Shown: positions 25,062 to 34,872 of the stretch, in pieces
Position numbering within the stretch: the first letter of the stretch is position 1
Layout: each line of letters starts with the position of its first letter
Origin: Clostridia bacterium
Lineage (GTDB): Bacteria; Bacillota; Clostridia; Oscillospirales; Acutalibacteraceae
NCBI GenBank assembly: GCA_017516745.1
Contig: JAFXBF010000017.1
Coordinates: forward strand, 42,331 to 106,330
DNA: 64,000 nt
Direction of reading: 5' to 3'
Notes under the pieces: model-generated
The model's database searches: none
Told to the model about the DNA's origin: nothing
The model's input: the letters and a program-made list of their open reading frames with translations, nothing else
Made by a program: the position numbers and the translations under genes

Positions 25062-25817
25062 TCAGGAAATTAAAGCAAACGGCAAGCCTGCAACAAAATT
25101 AAGTCCGTTAAATACGAATGCGGAAACTATGCTAAGCGGTGTTGACAGAATACCCGTAAACAGTAAAACCATAATGCCTATCATAATATAACGCTCATAC
25201 TGCATTATCTTAAAATAAATTTTGTCGGGCAGTATTACGCTGAGTATTCTTGAGCCGTCAAGAGGCGGAATCGGAATAAGATTGAATACCGCAAGGTTAA
25301 TATTTATGCTTGCACAGTAAAAGAAGAAATAATAAATAATTACAGTAAGCGTTGAATACGGAGTAATGCTAACAATATTCATCAGTATAAGGCTGATGAA
25401 AGCCATAAGCAAATTAGAAAGCGGACCGGCCAAAGAAACAAGCGCCATACAACGCTTTGCATAACCGGGGTCATATCTCGGCGTTGCACTGTAATAATAG
25501 ATGTTATCGTGCTCGGATGCGTTTTTATCTCTCTTGCGGAAATTACGCATATTTACGGGCACGGGCTTTGCATAGCCGAAGCCGACAAGGAATATCATAA
25601 GCGCACCGATAGGGTCAATATGCGCCATAGGCGAAATTGTCATTCTGCCCTTAAGCCTTGCGGTGCTGTCACCAAGTCTGTTAGCAATATAAGCGTGAGC
25701 AAATTCATGTATCGGCAGTACACAGAAAACAACAAAAACACGCACACCCAAATCCATAATAAGCTGCATTTTTTCAGTTGAATCCATACTGCCCATTCTT
25801 AATAAATCAAATAACAT
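25062..25817 (-). CDS. M50-family site-2-type membrane metallopeptidase (YwhC-like)
   Basis: A 251-aa membrane protein with HEFAHAYIANRLGD (zinc motif HExxH) and the downstream Asp motif NLIPIPPLDGSRIL. It belongs to the short PDZ-less M50B peptidases found next to scpAB in many Bacillota. The start at 25817 has a TTGGAG site; a longer reading runs back into prmC. It is distinct from the PDZ-containing RseP at 44768-45838. Confidence 0.92.
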   Translation of the reverse strand: MLFDLLRMGSMDSTEKMQLIMDLGVRVFVVFCVLPIHEFAHAYIANRLGDSTARLKGRMTISPMAHIDPIGALMIFLVGFGYAKPVPVNMRNFRKRDKNASEHDNIYYYSATPRYDPGYAKRCMALVSLAGPLSNLLMAFISLILMNIVSITPYSTLTVIIYYFFFYCASININLAVFNLIPIPPLDGSRILSVILPDKIYFKIMQYERYIMIGIMVLLFTGILSTPLSIVSAFVFNGLNFVAGLPFALIS

Positions 25818-25818
25818 T

Positions 25819-26682
25819 TTAAATACTCCAATTTCTACAGTTAAAAATATTTTTTGCAACAACTACCCTGTCGTTGCCTGAAAAATCCTTGATAACACGA
25901 ACATCAGAAAAGCTTTTCCTGAAAAGTGCGCTTACACTCTCGCCCTGTTCATCGCCTATTTCTACAGCTATGATGCCATCAGGCTTAAGAGCTTTTATCC
26001 AACCTTTGGCTATTCTTTCGTAAAAAACAAGTCCGTTTTCACCGCCGTCAAGCGCCATTTGGGGCTCTTTGTGAACCTCGGGCTGTAAGGTCGGGATAAC
26101 ATCGGAACAGATATAAGGCGGATTTGAGAGGATAATATCCGCTTTTTCTTCAAAGGGACTTTCTTCAAAAATGTCGCCGATAACGGGTTTGCAATTGGCT
26201 GCACCGTTGTGAGCAACATTCTTTTCAAGAAAACCGAACGCCTTTTCGGATTTTTCAAGCATAAAAACTCGGCTGTCGGGTATCTCCTTTGAAACAGTTA
26301 TGCCTATACAGCCGCTTCCCGAACACAAATCGTAACACACAGGCTGTGTTTTGCCTTTTAATTCGCTTATTGCCGAATCAATAAGCAATTCCGTTTCGGG
26401 TCTTGGGATAAGCACACCTTCGCCTACATAAAACTCTCTGCCGTAAAACTCCCATTTACCGAGAATGTACTGTAACGGCTCGTGAAGAAGCCTCCGTTGA
26501 GCAAAATCCATTGCTTTCTCAGCAGTTGCTGTTTCAATTTCTTTTTCGGAATACAGTCTTAATGCAGAATTTGTACAGCCAAGCAAATCGGCAACAATAC
26601 AATCCGCTTCAAAAGAGCTGTCCTCTGCGGAGCACGGTTCAAGCATTTCTTTGAGCGTTTTCCTTAAATCATTCAGCTTCAT
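25819..26682 (-). CDS. prmC: Release-factor glutamine methyltransferase PrmC
   Basis: A 287-aa SAM-dependent enzyme with the signature ILSNPPYICSD and the SAM loop CYDLCSGSGCIGI. It methylates the GGQ glutamine of RF1/RF2. The ATG at 26682 gives the usual family length, but its ribosome binding site is weak. An ATG 48 nt upstream adds a Lys-rich leader of 16 residues and cannot be excluded. It overlaps the DUF1385 gene by 14 nt. Confidence 0.93.
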   Translation of the reverse strand: MKLNDLRKTLKEMLEPCSAEDSSFEADCIVADLLGCTNSALRLYSEKEIETATAEKAMDFAQRRLLHEPLQYILGKWEFYGREFYVGEGVLIPRPETELLIDSAISELKGKTQPVCYDLCSGSGCIGITVSKEIPDSRVFMLEKSEKAFGFLEKNVAHNGAANCKPVIGDIFEESPFEEKADIILSNPPYICSDVIPTLQPEVHKEPQMALDGGENGLVFYERIAKGWIKALKPDGIIAVEIGDEQGESVSALFRKSFSDVRVIKDFSGNDRVVVAKNIFNCRNWSI

Positions 26683-27691
26683 TATTTTCGTCTGATATAT
26701 CTGTGTTTTCTTCTGCTTTTTCTGTTTCATCGGGCGGATTTATTACAGCCTTGATTGCTGCTATACCGACCTCGATAATATCATCCTCGGGCTCTTTGGT
26801 TGTAATTCTCTGCATCATAAGACCGGGGGCGGAAAGTGCTCTAGTAAAGGCGTTGTCGTGCTTGCCTGCAAGCCTGATGCACTCGTAACCGATACTCATA
26901 ATAAGCGGCAGAAGAAGGATTTTAACTAAAATCCAAAGCCAACGGATATCACGGATTTCGGGCGCAATAACAACGACAAGCGAAGAAACAACAATGCTGA
27001 GTATGATTGTTATGAAAATAAAGCTTGTACCGCAACGGGGATGAAAACGGGACTGCTTGCGGACATTTTCAACAGTAAGCTCAAGACCGTGTTCTACACA
27101 GAAGATTGATTTATGCTCCGCACCGTGATATTTGAACACACGCTTGATATCACTCATCTGTGACACAGCCCACATATAAACAACAAAGATAATCATTCGC
27201 ATTACGCCCTCGATAAGCGGACGGAAGCGGTCAAGATTGCCGTGTGCAATATGGTCGTTAATCAAATCCGTAACAAGTGTGGGAATATAAAAGAAAATCA
27301 GAAAAGCAAGACCGAAGCCGAGTACCATTGCAACAGCACCGATAACAGCCATCATCTTCGGGCCAAAATGGTCGCTTAACCATTTGTCAAGCTTGGACAT
27401 TTCTTCCTCATTCATATCGTTGGTGTCAAAAGCGGTTTTTTCGGCAGATTCCATCATACATTTGTAGCCGAAAAGCATCTGCTCAACAAAGTTGACAGGG
27501 CCTCTGATAAAGGGCTTTTTGAGAATTTTAAATTTATCAGTAACGGATTTGAATTCTTTCCTTGTAAGGTCAATAGACCCGTCGGGCATACGGCAAGCCA
27601 TGGCAGCACCGTAAGGGCCTTTCATCATAATTCCTTCAATCAGCGCTTCGCCGCCGACGCCGGAATACTTTATTTTTTCTTTTCCACTCAT
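26669..27691 (-). CDS. DUF1385 (YqhQ-like) membrane protein
   Basis: A 340-aa protein with the DUF1385 opening GVGGEALIEGIMMKGP, several membrane segments, and the conserved YHGAEHKSIFCVEHG and RFHPRCGTSF blocks. The C-terminal tail is acidic. The family is widespread in sporulating Bacillota and often lies next to prmC and prfA. Its function is not established. Confidence 0.92.
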   Translation of the reverse strand: MSGKEKIKYSGVGGEALIEGIMMKGPYGAAMACRMPDGSIDLTRKEFKSVTDKFKILKKPFIRGPVNFVEQMLFGYKCMMESAEKTAFDTNDMNEEEMSKLDKWLSDHFGPKMMAVIGAVAMVLGFGLAFLIFFYIPTLVTDLINDHIAHGNLDRFRPLIEGVMRMIIFVVYMWAVSQMSDIKRVFKYHGAEHKSIFCVEHGLELTVENVRKQSRFHPRCGTSFIFITIILSIVVSSLVVVIAPEIRDIRWLWILVKILLLPLIMSIGYECIRLAGKHDNAFTRALSAPGLMMQRITTKEPEDDIIEVGIAAIKAVINPPDETEKAEENTDISDENNEAE

Positions 27692-27721
27692 TTTTATCTT
27701 TCCTTTCTGGGGTAGCTAAAA

Positions 27722-29164
27722 TTAATCGTTAATAAACTGTTGAATATCCGAAGTTTCCAACGGAAATGTTACCGTGATTGTTGTGCCTTCATCAAGTACG
27801 CTTTCTATCTCCATAGTAGCGTTATGCATTTTGATAATCTCATCCGCAACCGCAAGACCGATACCGGTGCCGTGAACAGATAAATTAGCACGGTAAAATC
27901 TTTCCTTGATATGCGGAATATCTTCGGCAGAAATACCGCAGCCCGTATCCGTAAATCGGATTACAAGGTTATCAGACACAATCTGTGCAACAACCGAAAT
28001 CTTACCGCCGGGCTTATTATACTTGATTGCGTTATCAAGCAGATTAACAAACACCTGCTTGATTTTACCGGCATCTCCGTACATTGCAAGAGTAAGCTGC
28101 GGAACATCGTAGGTAAATTCAAGGCCTTCCCTTGCGGCTCTGTTTTTCATGGCAAAAACGGCATCGTCAAGCTCTGCAAGGATATCGTACCTTCCCATAT
28201 TGAGCCTCATTTTTCCGCTTTGCATTCTTGAAAAATCAAGCAACTCTTCAACCATCTCGGCAAGGCGTTGTGACTCGTCAATAATAACCGACATACCTCT
28301 TTTAGTGGTTTCGGGGTCAGAATTATCGAACCCGATAAGCGTTTCACCCCAGCCTTTAATGGCGGTAAGCGGTGTACGCAATTCGTGGGAAATTGTTGAA
28401 ATAAAATCGTTTTTCAGTTCTTCCGCCTGACCGAGTGCACAAGCCATATCGTTGAAGGTTGAACCGAGTTCGTCTATTTCGTCGTGCATACCGCTGCTGT
28501 CCACACGAGCCGAAAGGTTGCCCTTGGCTATTTCCTTGGCAGTATCGTTAATATGAAGAACAGGTCTTACAATTGAACGGATAAAGAAACTGCCCGTTGC
28601 AAGAACAAGAAGCATAACGCCGGCAGCAAGCAACGCAATAAATACGGTTATTGTCAGCAAAGTGTTGTCAACTTCTTCAAGCGAACATATATATCTGATT
28701 GCACCACTGACCTGACCCTTTGAATCGGGAAGCATTGCAGTTACAGCCATAACCTTTTCGCCGTTGGAAAGCCTTCCCGTCCATATACCCTTATCCGTAT
28801 CGGATGTCAATGCAAGGTCATAGTCGGGCATTGTCATATTATCCTGAATTTCAAAGCCCGAAGCGGAAACAACAGGTCTTCCGCTGCTGTCGATAACCCA
28901 GACATCCATCATATCTTTATCAGAAAAGTTTTCAACAAAGTTAATTGCACCTGAAACGAAAGTATCATTACCTGTTCCGATATAGTTTGAAAAATAATTA
29001 TTCACAAGGTCGGAGGCGTGAGAATCAAGGGTCATTTCAACATAATTGTAATAGTAACCCTTTACAAGAAAGACGGCAGTAACAGCTACCGCCAGAATAA
29101 TGCCGGCAATAACACTGAAAGCACTATACAACCAACGTTTTGTAACACCGCTGAGTTTACGCAT
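27722..29164 (-). CDS. Sensor histidine kinase (HAMP, HisKA, HATPase)
   Basis: A 480-aa kinase with two membrane segments (about residues 12-35 and 168-193) flanking an extracytoplasmic sensing region. A HAMP domain, the phospho-acceptor box FISTISHELRTPLTAIKGW, and the ATPase N and G boxes (NLLDNAIKYNKPGG, DTGCGISAED, GTGIGLAVADEI) follow. It pairs with the regulator encoded 35 nt upstream. It lies at the 3' end of the cdaA-cdaR operon, so its signal may concern wall or turgor state; that is inference. Confidence 0.95.
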   Translation of the reverse strand: MRKLSGVTKRWLYSAFSVIAGIILAVAVTAVFLVKGYYYNYVEMTLDSHASDLVNNYFSNYIGTGNDTFVSGAINFVENFSDKDMMDVWVIDSSGRPVVSASGFEIQDNMTMPDYDLALTSDTDKGIWTGRLSNGEKVMAVTAMLPDSKGQVSGAIRYICSLEEVDNTLLTITVFIALLAAGVMLLVLATGSFFIRSIVRPVLHINDTAKEIAKGNLSARVDSSGMHDEIDELGSTFNDMACALGQAEELKNDFISTISHELRTPLTAIKGWGETLIGFDNSDPETTKRGMSVIIDESQRLAEMVEELLDFSRMQSGKMRLNMGRYDILAELDDAVFAMKNRAAREGLEFTYDVPQLTLAMYGDAGKIKQVFVNLLDNAIKYNKPGGKISVVAQIVSDNLVIRFTDTGCGISAEDIPHIKERFYRANLSVHGTGIGLAVADEIIKMHNATMEIESVLDEGTTITVTFPLETSDIQQFIND

Positions 29165-29199
29165 CTGCCATCCTCCTTTCTTCTTGCCGTTTGAACGAT

Positions 29200-29910
29200 T
29201 TACTTAATCCATTTATAGCCCATTCCCCAGACAGTTGTCAGATGTCGTGGGGTTGACGGGTCGTTTTCTATCTTCATACGAAGACGGCGTACGTTAACAT
29301 CAACAACCTTTTCTTCGCCCACATATTTATCGCCCCAGACGTGTGCAAGAATATCGTTTCTGTCAAGAGGCTGACCCGGGTGAAGAAGAAAATACTCCAT
29401 AATCTGGAACTCAACCTGTGTCAATTCAATTGGTACACCACGTCTCGTAAGCGTTCTGCTTCTTAGGTTAAGTACGAAATCGCCGCTGTAAAGCATATAT
29501 TCGGACGGATCGGGAAGCGGTGAAGAATCGCCCTTAAGTACACCTACACGCCTGTATAATGCATCCACTCTGGCCATAAGTTCAGACGGAGAAAAAGGCT
29601 TGGTAACGTAATCATCCGCACCCATTATAAGTCCGGTAATTTTGTCAATCTCCTGCGTCTTTGCAGTAAGCATTATTATACCAATGTTGTTATTATCCTG
29701 TCTTATCTGCTTACATACCTCAAGTCCGTCAATACCGGGCATCATAATATCAAGCAGAACAATATCAAATTTTCCGGCTTCGGCATAGTAGGCCTCAAGA
29801 GCTTTTTCACCGTTTTCCGTATCAATAACCTCATAGCCGTTACGTTTGAGATTTATAACAATAAATTCACGTATTGCCGCTTCATCTTCGGCAACCAATA
29901 TCTTTTTCAA
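29200..29910 (-). CDS. OmpR/PhoB-family response regulator
   Basis: A 236-aa regulator. The receiver domain has the acidic pair EDE near residue 9 and phospho-acceptor Asp in VLLDIMMPG. A winged-helix DNA-binding domain ends VWGMGYKWIK. It is the partner of the histidine kinase directly downstream. Targets are unknown; no obvious tandem direct repeat operator was seen upstream of the operon. Confidence 0.96.
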   Translation of the reverse strand: MKKILVAEDEAAIREFIVINLKRNGYEVIDTENGEKALEAYYAEAGKFDIVLLDIMMPGIDGLEVCKQIRQDNNNIGIIMLTAKTQEIDKITGLIMGADDYVTKPFSPSELMARVDALYRRVGVLKGDSSPLPDPSEYMLYSGDFVLNLRSRTLTRRGVPIELTQVEFQIMEYFLLHPGQPLDRNDILAHVWGDKYVGEEKVVDVNVRRLRMKIENDPSTPRHLTTVWGMGYKWIK

Positions 29911-29936
29911 ATCCTCGCACTCCCCTTTCCGGTATC

Positions 29937-31250
29937 CTAACTGTTAAGTGAGAAATACTTTACGATGTCCGATTGCTCAATGCCGTAGTCTGTCAATTTT
30001 TCTTCAGCGTTACAAACATAGACCTTATCGGCAGTTGTAAGCAGCACCACGGATGTTTCAGACTGATTGCCGATCCATTCATCTGCCTTATAAACGCTGA
30101 TGACAAATAGCTTTTCTCCGAAATCGTCAAAAAAGGCCCAGACAGATTTATTCTCACTCCTAACGGTTAATTTACCGTCAAGCACATCGGGAACATAAAT
30201 GCGGTAATTGTCACGGACATTCACGATATAACTACGTTCCTTAAAGAAGCCGCCGTTATTGTAGTCATACCAGACAAGCATATAGCCCGATGAGGTATCC
30301 GTATTTTTATAATTCGCAAGTGGTTCACGTTTTGGAATTTCAATTACTCCGTCTGCATCAATATCGAAGCTGTAAAGATTACTGCTTCTTGCAGTCACCA
30401 ATTTGTCATACTGAAGCGACGGAGATATAAGCTCAACAAAGCTTTTCTTTTCTGCATTCCAAACAAGAATCTCCGTAATCAGCTTGTTGTCACGAAGCAA
30501 TGCATCAACAAATATTCTTGTATCTTCGGAATCAAGCGGTTTATCCGCTTTAAGCGATGTAATACTGCTTATTCTGTCATCCAGCGTTGTTTGAGACACA
30601 AGCACAACTCTGTTCTGTGCATTAAGACTCATAAGGCGAATGTGTGTTTTGTCGGTCTTTTTTGCAGTATCGGTATACGTCAGAATAAGGTGTTTTTCTC
30701 CCGTTGAAAAAACATCCGCCACACAATACAGATTGTAGGCTTCCGTAGCACAGGCAGAGAAATTGATTTCGTTTCCCTTTCTGCTGCTTGAATAAACCGT
30801 AAGTGTCTTGTTTACTTTATCTTCGAAAAGATACCAGCTGACAAGCATATCGTCGCCGCCGTCGTTGTTAAGGTCGTAAAAATCAACCGAATAAACACCG
30901 CTGCCGTTTCCTGCAAAATCGGACACTAACTGCCAGCCGCTGCTGTTTCTTTTGAGTACGCACATTCTTACAACGGCAGTATCGTTGTTATTAACATAAA
31001 AGATAATTGCTTCATCGTTTTTGTCGCCATCTAAATCGTGCAGAGTAATTGCGGAGTGGAAACTGCCGGAAGCCGGGGAACGAAGCGAAATATTATTGCC
31101 GAGAAAGCTGTCAATGGATTTTTCAAGTTCCTGCTCGGTTGCCGTCAGCGGAGGGCGCATAAGCGTATCGATTGACTTGAGTTCAAGCGAACAGCCCGAA
31201 AGCGCAAGCAAAGCCGCTACAAGAACCGGAACTGCAAATCTTAACTTCAT
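29937..31250 (-). CDS. Lipoprotein with FG-GAP/VCBS-like repeats
   Basis: A 437-aa protein with a lipoprotein signal peptide (MKLRFAVPVLVAALLALSGC). It then has repeated calcium-loop-like segments such as LHDLDGDKNDEAIIF, FYDLNNDGGDDMLVS and FDIDADGVIEIPK, which resemble FG-GAP/VCBS propeller repeats. It is probably anchored on the outer face of the membrane. Its position between cdaR and a two-component system suggests an accessory sensor for that system, but no partner is proven. Confidence 0.82.
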   Translation of the reverse strand: MKLRFAVPVLVAALLALSGCSLELKSIDTLMRPPLTATEQELEKSIDSFLGNNISLRSPASGSFHSAITLHDLDGDKNDEAIIFYVNNNDTAVVRMCVLKRNSSGWQLVSDFAGNGSGVYSVDFYDLNNDGGDDMLVSWYLFEDKVNKTLTVYSSSRKGNEINFSACATEAYNLYCVADVFSTGEKHLILTYTDTAKKTDKTHIRLMSLNAQNRVVLVSQTTLDDRISSITSLKADKPLDSEDTRIFVDALLRDNKLITEILVWNAEKKSFVELISPSLQYDKLVTARSSNLYSFDIDADGVIEIPKREPLANYKNTDTSSGYMLVWYDYNNGGFFKERSYIVNVRDNYRIYVPDVLDGKLTVRSENKSVWAFFDDFGEKLFVISVYKADEWIGNQSETSVVLLTTADKVYVCNAEEKLTDYGIEQSDIVKYFSLNS

Positions 31251-31285
31251 TCAGTTTCCCTCCTTTATGTGAATTCGTTAATGGC

Positions 31286-32560
31286 TTACTGTGTAACAGT
31301 CACGCTGTAGCTGCCGCTTACCCAACAGTCTTCGCTGTTCTTAACAGAAACTCTTGCAGCAAATTCCTGCTCGGTTGCAGATAAATCAGCGCCGCTTAAA
31401 TCAACCGTTACAAAAAGCTCCGACGGAGTAACCTCCGAAAGAGATGCTTCGGGGCCGACGACAGTAACGCTACCGACAGACTTTGTAACAGATTTAACAT
31501 CATAGCCTTTCGGCGAATTTACAAAACTTATATTTTCGGCAGGCACGGTAAGCGTCTTGAGTTTGCAGCCTGTTACATTGACGGTAACCTCAAAATCCTT
31601 GAAAGATTCAAGTGAGAGAACCGACGTAATTGAATCGGAAGGAACGGTAATCACGTTCTTACCGGGTTTGAGCTGAGAAAAATCAATGGTTGCTATCGCA
31701 ATGCTTTCAACCGTATTGTCGCTGTCTATGCCCTGAATTCCCGCATTGAACTGTGCAGGATTTATTGTGTAACCGAAGGGGTTGTCAATATATGCGGCAG
31801 GCGCATTTTTAAATGTAACCGAAGTGGGTTTGTTCACAACATAATAAACGGGAACGGTAAGCGTCACCTCGGAATTGCCGTAGTTATAAGAAAGATAGTG
31901 CAAAACTGCACCTGCTTCGTTGTAAGCGTTGATATCGGCAGCCTGAGTTTTGGTCTGAGTAAGGGGCTTATCAATATCGATTTCGGCAAAAACATTTTTT
32001 ACCGCACGGACTTCTGTAGCAGGACCCGAAACAACAACCGTATCAGCGGAAAGTACAGGCTCACCAGCAACAAAGCCTTTTTCAACAAGCTCATCATCAA
32101 TATTGATTTTAGGCTCAAGGTTAAAATCCTGTTCCATATAGACATCAAAGAAAACTTCAATATATTCATCCGACAAACCTACAATCTCAAACTCATCGGA
32201 CTCTATTACCTTGGAAGCTTTAAGTGAAAGAGTATGCTTGCCTGCGGAATCAACGTAAGCCGTCTGGGCAACGACCCTGATGGACTTTTTATCGGCAACC
32301 GAAGAAAGTATATATCGTTTACCCGATACTTCCACATCTACGGAAAATTCGGACTGGCCGAAAATTTCCAGATTGAACTGTGCAGGCACACTGTTTGCAA
32401 GGTCAAGAGTTACAGGAACATCCTTGATAACTACAGTATCAATGGGGCTGAACGAAATCACGACAACCAGCCAGATGATAACGGCAACAACGAAGGAGAA
32501 AACCATAAGAACCTTGTTATCATAAAAAAGCTTGTGGGTTATATTAGCTATTTTGTTCAT
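31286..32560 (-). CDS. cdaR: CdaR/YbbR-type regulator of diadenylate cyclase
   Basis: A 424-aa protein with one N-terminal membrane helix (about residues 18-40) followed by extracytoplasmic YbbR repeats (for example VTVVGPEASLSEV). CdaR modulates CdaA activity and is encoded next to it in Bacillota. The ATG at 32560 has a GGAGG site; it begins 14 nt after the cdaA stop. In Bacillus glmM follows; here a lipoprotein gene does. Confidence 0.93.
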   Translation of the reverse strand: MNKIANITHKLFYDNKVLMVFSFVVAVIIWLVVVISFSPIDTVVIKDVPVTLDLANSVPAQFNLEIFGQSEFSVDVEVSGKRYILSSVADKKSIRVVAQTAYVDSAGKHTLSLKASKVIESDEFEIVGLSDEYIEVFFDVYMEQDFNLEPKINIDDELVEKGFVAGEPVLSADTVVVSGPATEVRAVKNVFAEIDIDKPLTQTKTQAADINAYNEAGAVLHYLSYNYGNSEVTLTVPVYYVVNKPTSVTFKNAPAAYIDNPFGYTINPAQFNAGIQGIDSDNTVESIAIATIDFSQLKPGKNVITVPSDSITSVLSLESFKDFEVTVNVTGCKLKTLTVPAENISFVNSPKGYDVKSVTKSVGSVTVVGPEASLSEVTPSELFVTVDLSGADLSATEQEFAARVSVKNSEDCWVSGSYSVTVTQ

Positions 32561-32574
32561 CAGGCTCCCTCCTT

Positions 32575-33465
32575 TCATTTCTTTCTGAATATGTTCTTTA
32601 TCTTGTAGGTGAGTTTGTTAGACTCGTCCGTTTCTTTGGCAAGAAGATAATTCTGAAGGATTTCACGAAGCTCAGCAGAAGAAATTCCTCGCTTGATTCT
32701 GCCCTTCTCAACGATTGATATATAACCCGTTTCTTCTGAAACGACAACTACAACGGCATCGCTTTCTTCAGACATACCGAGTGCGGCACGGTGCCTTGTG
32801 CCCAGTTCCTTGCTCAACTCATTGTTTTTGGTAAGCGGAAGAATACAGCCTGCAGCAACAACTCTGTCCATACGGATAATGGCAGCACCGTCGTGAAGAG
32901 GTGTTTTAGGGAAGAATATCGTTCCGATAAGTTCTTCTGATGCACGTGCATCAACCATTGTACCTGTTTCAATAATTGAGCCGAGAAGAGTCTGACGTTC
33001 AAAAACCATAAGTGCACCGATTTTCTTTTCACTCATTGTGCCTGCGGAACGGCAGACCTCGGTAATCATATTGTTGATTTTTTCATTCTGGAGCTGTCTT
33101 GCATTTTTACTGTAATTGAACGGAGAGAGTGTGGAAAAGCTGCGTCTGCCGACACTTTCCAGTGCGTGACGGATTTCGGGAGAGAAAATTATAACAAGGC
33201 AGACAATTGCATTGGTGGCAACACTTCTGAAAAGATATTCACTTGCCTGCATTTCAAGCACAATAATAACGACATAAACTATACCGAAAAGAAGAATACC
33301 TTTGAAAAGCTGAATGGCTCTTGTTTCACGCACAAGCTTTACAACACTGTACACAACCAAAGCAACAAGACAAATATCTAAAAAATCAGAAAAGCGAAAA
33401 GATGTTATAACACCTACCGCCTGCTGAAAGAAGTTGACAACCTGTTCAAAATACGTCATTTGCAT
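32575..33465 (-). CDS. cdaA: Diadenylate cyclase CdaA (c-di-AMP synthase)
   Basis: A 296-aa protein with three N-terminal membrane helices and a DAC domain with the catalytic motifs DGA (TPLHDGAAI) and RHR (LGTRHRAALG). It condenses two ATP into c-di-AMP, which controls potassium and osmolyte transport and wall turgor. A second ATG two codons in is also possible; the GGAGTG site fits either. A good promoter lies at 33488-33516. Confidence 0.97.
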   Translation of the reverse strand: MQMTYFEQVVNFFQQAVGVITSFRFSDFLDICLVALVVYSVVKLVRETRAIQLFKGILLFGIVYVVIIVLEMQASEYLFRSVATNAIVCLVIIFSPEIRHALESVGRRSFSTLSPFNYSKNARQLQNEKINNMITEVCRSAGTMSEKKIGALMVFERQTLLGSIIETGTMVDARASEELIGTIFFPKTPLHDGAAIIRMDRVVAAGCILPLTKNNELSKELGTRHRAALGMSEESDAVVVVVSEETGYISIVEKGRIKRGISSAELREILQNYLLAKETDESNKLTYKIKNIFRKK

Positions 33466-33487
33466 ATCACTCCATTCTTATTTGCTA

Positions 33488-33516
33488 ATTGTATCACAAT
33501 AATAATTATAATGCAA
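33488..33516 (-). promoter_or_regulatory. Sigma-A type promoter of the cdaA operon
   Basis: Minus-strand -35 TTGCAT (33511-33516), a 17-nt spacer and -10 TACAAT (33488-33493) lie about 22 nt upstream of the cdaA start. Confidence 0.65.
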
Positions 33517-33555
33517 ATAAAAATAGGCATTTTAATATATTTTTAATAAAGACGT

Positions 33556-33598
33556 AAATAAAAACGAGAAAGTATGATCAAAAAACATACTTTCCCGT
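33556..33598 (-). terminator. Rho-independent terminator after the alcohol dehydrogenase gene
   Basis: A 13-bp stem (33564-33576 with 33586-33598, one G-U pair in minus-strand RNA) is followed on the minus strand by TTTTTATTT. It lies 15 nt past the dehydrogenase stop. Confidence 0.8.
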
Positions 33599-33613
33599 CG
33601 TAATTTTATTAAA

Positions 33614-34822
33614 TTATGCCATCATTGAGCGTATGATTCTCTCACACTCAGCCTCATCCATAAGCTTGGGAACGGGATAAAGCGGATTGCCTTCAATCAT
33701 TGCACGCTTTGCAATTGTCGGAATATCCTCTTCCTTGATGCAGTCGAAGCATGACGGAATCTTCATTCTCTCATTCATAGCGCAGATTTCATCAATAAAC
33801 ATATTGGCCTTTTCTGCGTCGGTCTTACCGTTTGTGTCAAGGCCTGCAAGGTCGGCAAGCTTTGAAAGCTGAGTATAAATAGTATCGCCGTAGTAACGCA
33901 GAACATAAGGCAGAATTATTGCATTTGCAAGACCGTGAGGAACATTGTAGAAACCGCCGAGATTATGAGCAATTGCGTGAACATAACCGACATAAGCCTG
34001 TGTGAAAGCAATGCCTGCGTAGAATGAAGCGTTGAGCATATTGTCACGTGCTTCAATATTCTTGGGCTCGTTATAAGCTGTTTCAAGGTTTGCAAAAATC
34101 ATTCTGACAGCCTTTTCGGCAGCCTCGGTTGTGCCGGGTGTGTTGCTCTTGCCGATATAGGCTTCAACAGCGTGCGTAAGAGCATCCATACCTGTTGTGG
34201 ATGTGATGTGAGGCGGAAGACCTACAGTAAGCTCGGGGTCAAGTACAGCAACCTTCGGACGAAGGCAGGGATCATTGATTGCAAACTTCTCATGTGTATC
34301 GGGGTTAACAATAACAGCAGCAAGAGTGGTCTCTGAACCTGTACCTGCAGTTGTGGGGATAGCATAAAGCGGAGGAAGCTTTGCAAGAACCTTGAGAGTA
34401 CCTCTCATTTTCGGAATCTGCTTGTTGGGTGCTGCAACACGGGCTGCCGCAACCTTTGCACAGTCCATAGGTGAACCGCCGCCGAAAGCAATAACAGCCT
34501 GGCAGTTGTGGTTTATGTAAATATCCTTAGCCTCTTCAACATTGGGTATAGTCGGATTGGGCTGTGTGCCATCGTAAATTACAAAATTGATACCCTTGCT
34601 TTCAAGGCCTGCCTTAAGACTGTCAAGCAGACCGAGACCGTGAAGAACCTTATCGGTTACTATCATAACGTTCTCAATGCCCTGACTTTTAAGCAGGGAA
34701 GGCAGTTTTGTAACGCTGCCGGGGCCTTTGACAACCTGAGGGCCGGTCCAGTCAAGAACCTTTGTGGCAACTCTGAAAGCTGCCTGATAAGTTCTGCAAT
34801 ATGCACCGTAAAGCTTGTTCAT
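33614..34822 (-). CDS. Iron-containing alcohol dehydrogenase
   Basis: A 402-aa group III dehydrogenase. NAD-binding GGGSPMDCAK and TTAGTGSET are followed by the iron-ligand region HAIAHNLGGFYNVPHGLANA. Family members interconvert short alcohols or diols and aldehydes. The exact substrate (butanol, ethanol, lactaldehyde or propanediol) cannot be read from sequence. It is a separate unit with its own terminator. Confidence 0.93.
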   Translation of the reverse strand: MNKLYGAYCRTYQAAFRVATKVLDWTGPQVVKGPGSVTKLPSLLKSQGIENVMIVTDKVLHGLGLLDSLKAGLESKGINFVIYDGTQPNPTIPNVEEAKDIYINHNCQAVIAFGGGSPMDCAKVAAARVAAPNKQIPKMRGTLKVLAKLPPLYAIPTTAGTGSETTLAAVIVNPDTHEKFAINDPCLRPKVAVLDPELTVGLPPHITSTTGMDALTHAVEAYIGKSNTPGTTEAAEKAVRMIFANLETAYNEPKNIEARDNMLNASFYAGIAFTQAYVGYVHAIAHNLGGFYNVPHGLANAIILPYVLRYYGDTIYTQLSKLADLAGLDTNGKTDAEKANMFIDEICAMNERMKIPSCFDCIKEEDIPTIAKRAMIEGNPLYPVPKLMDEAECERIIRSMMA

Positions 34823-34872
34823 AAATACTTCTCCTTTTATACAGTTTGTATATTTATTAAACTTTTAACTTA

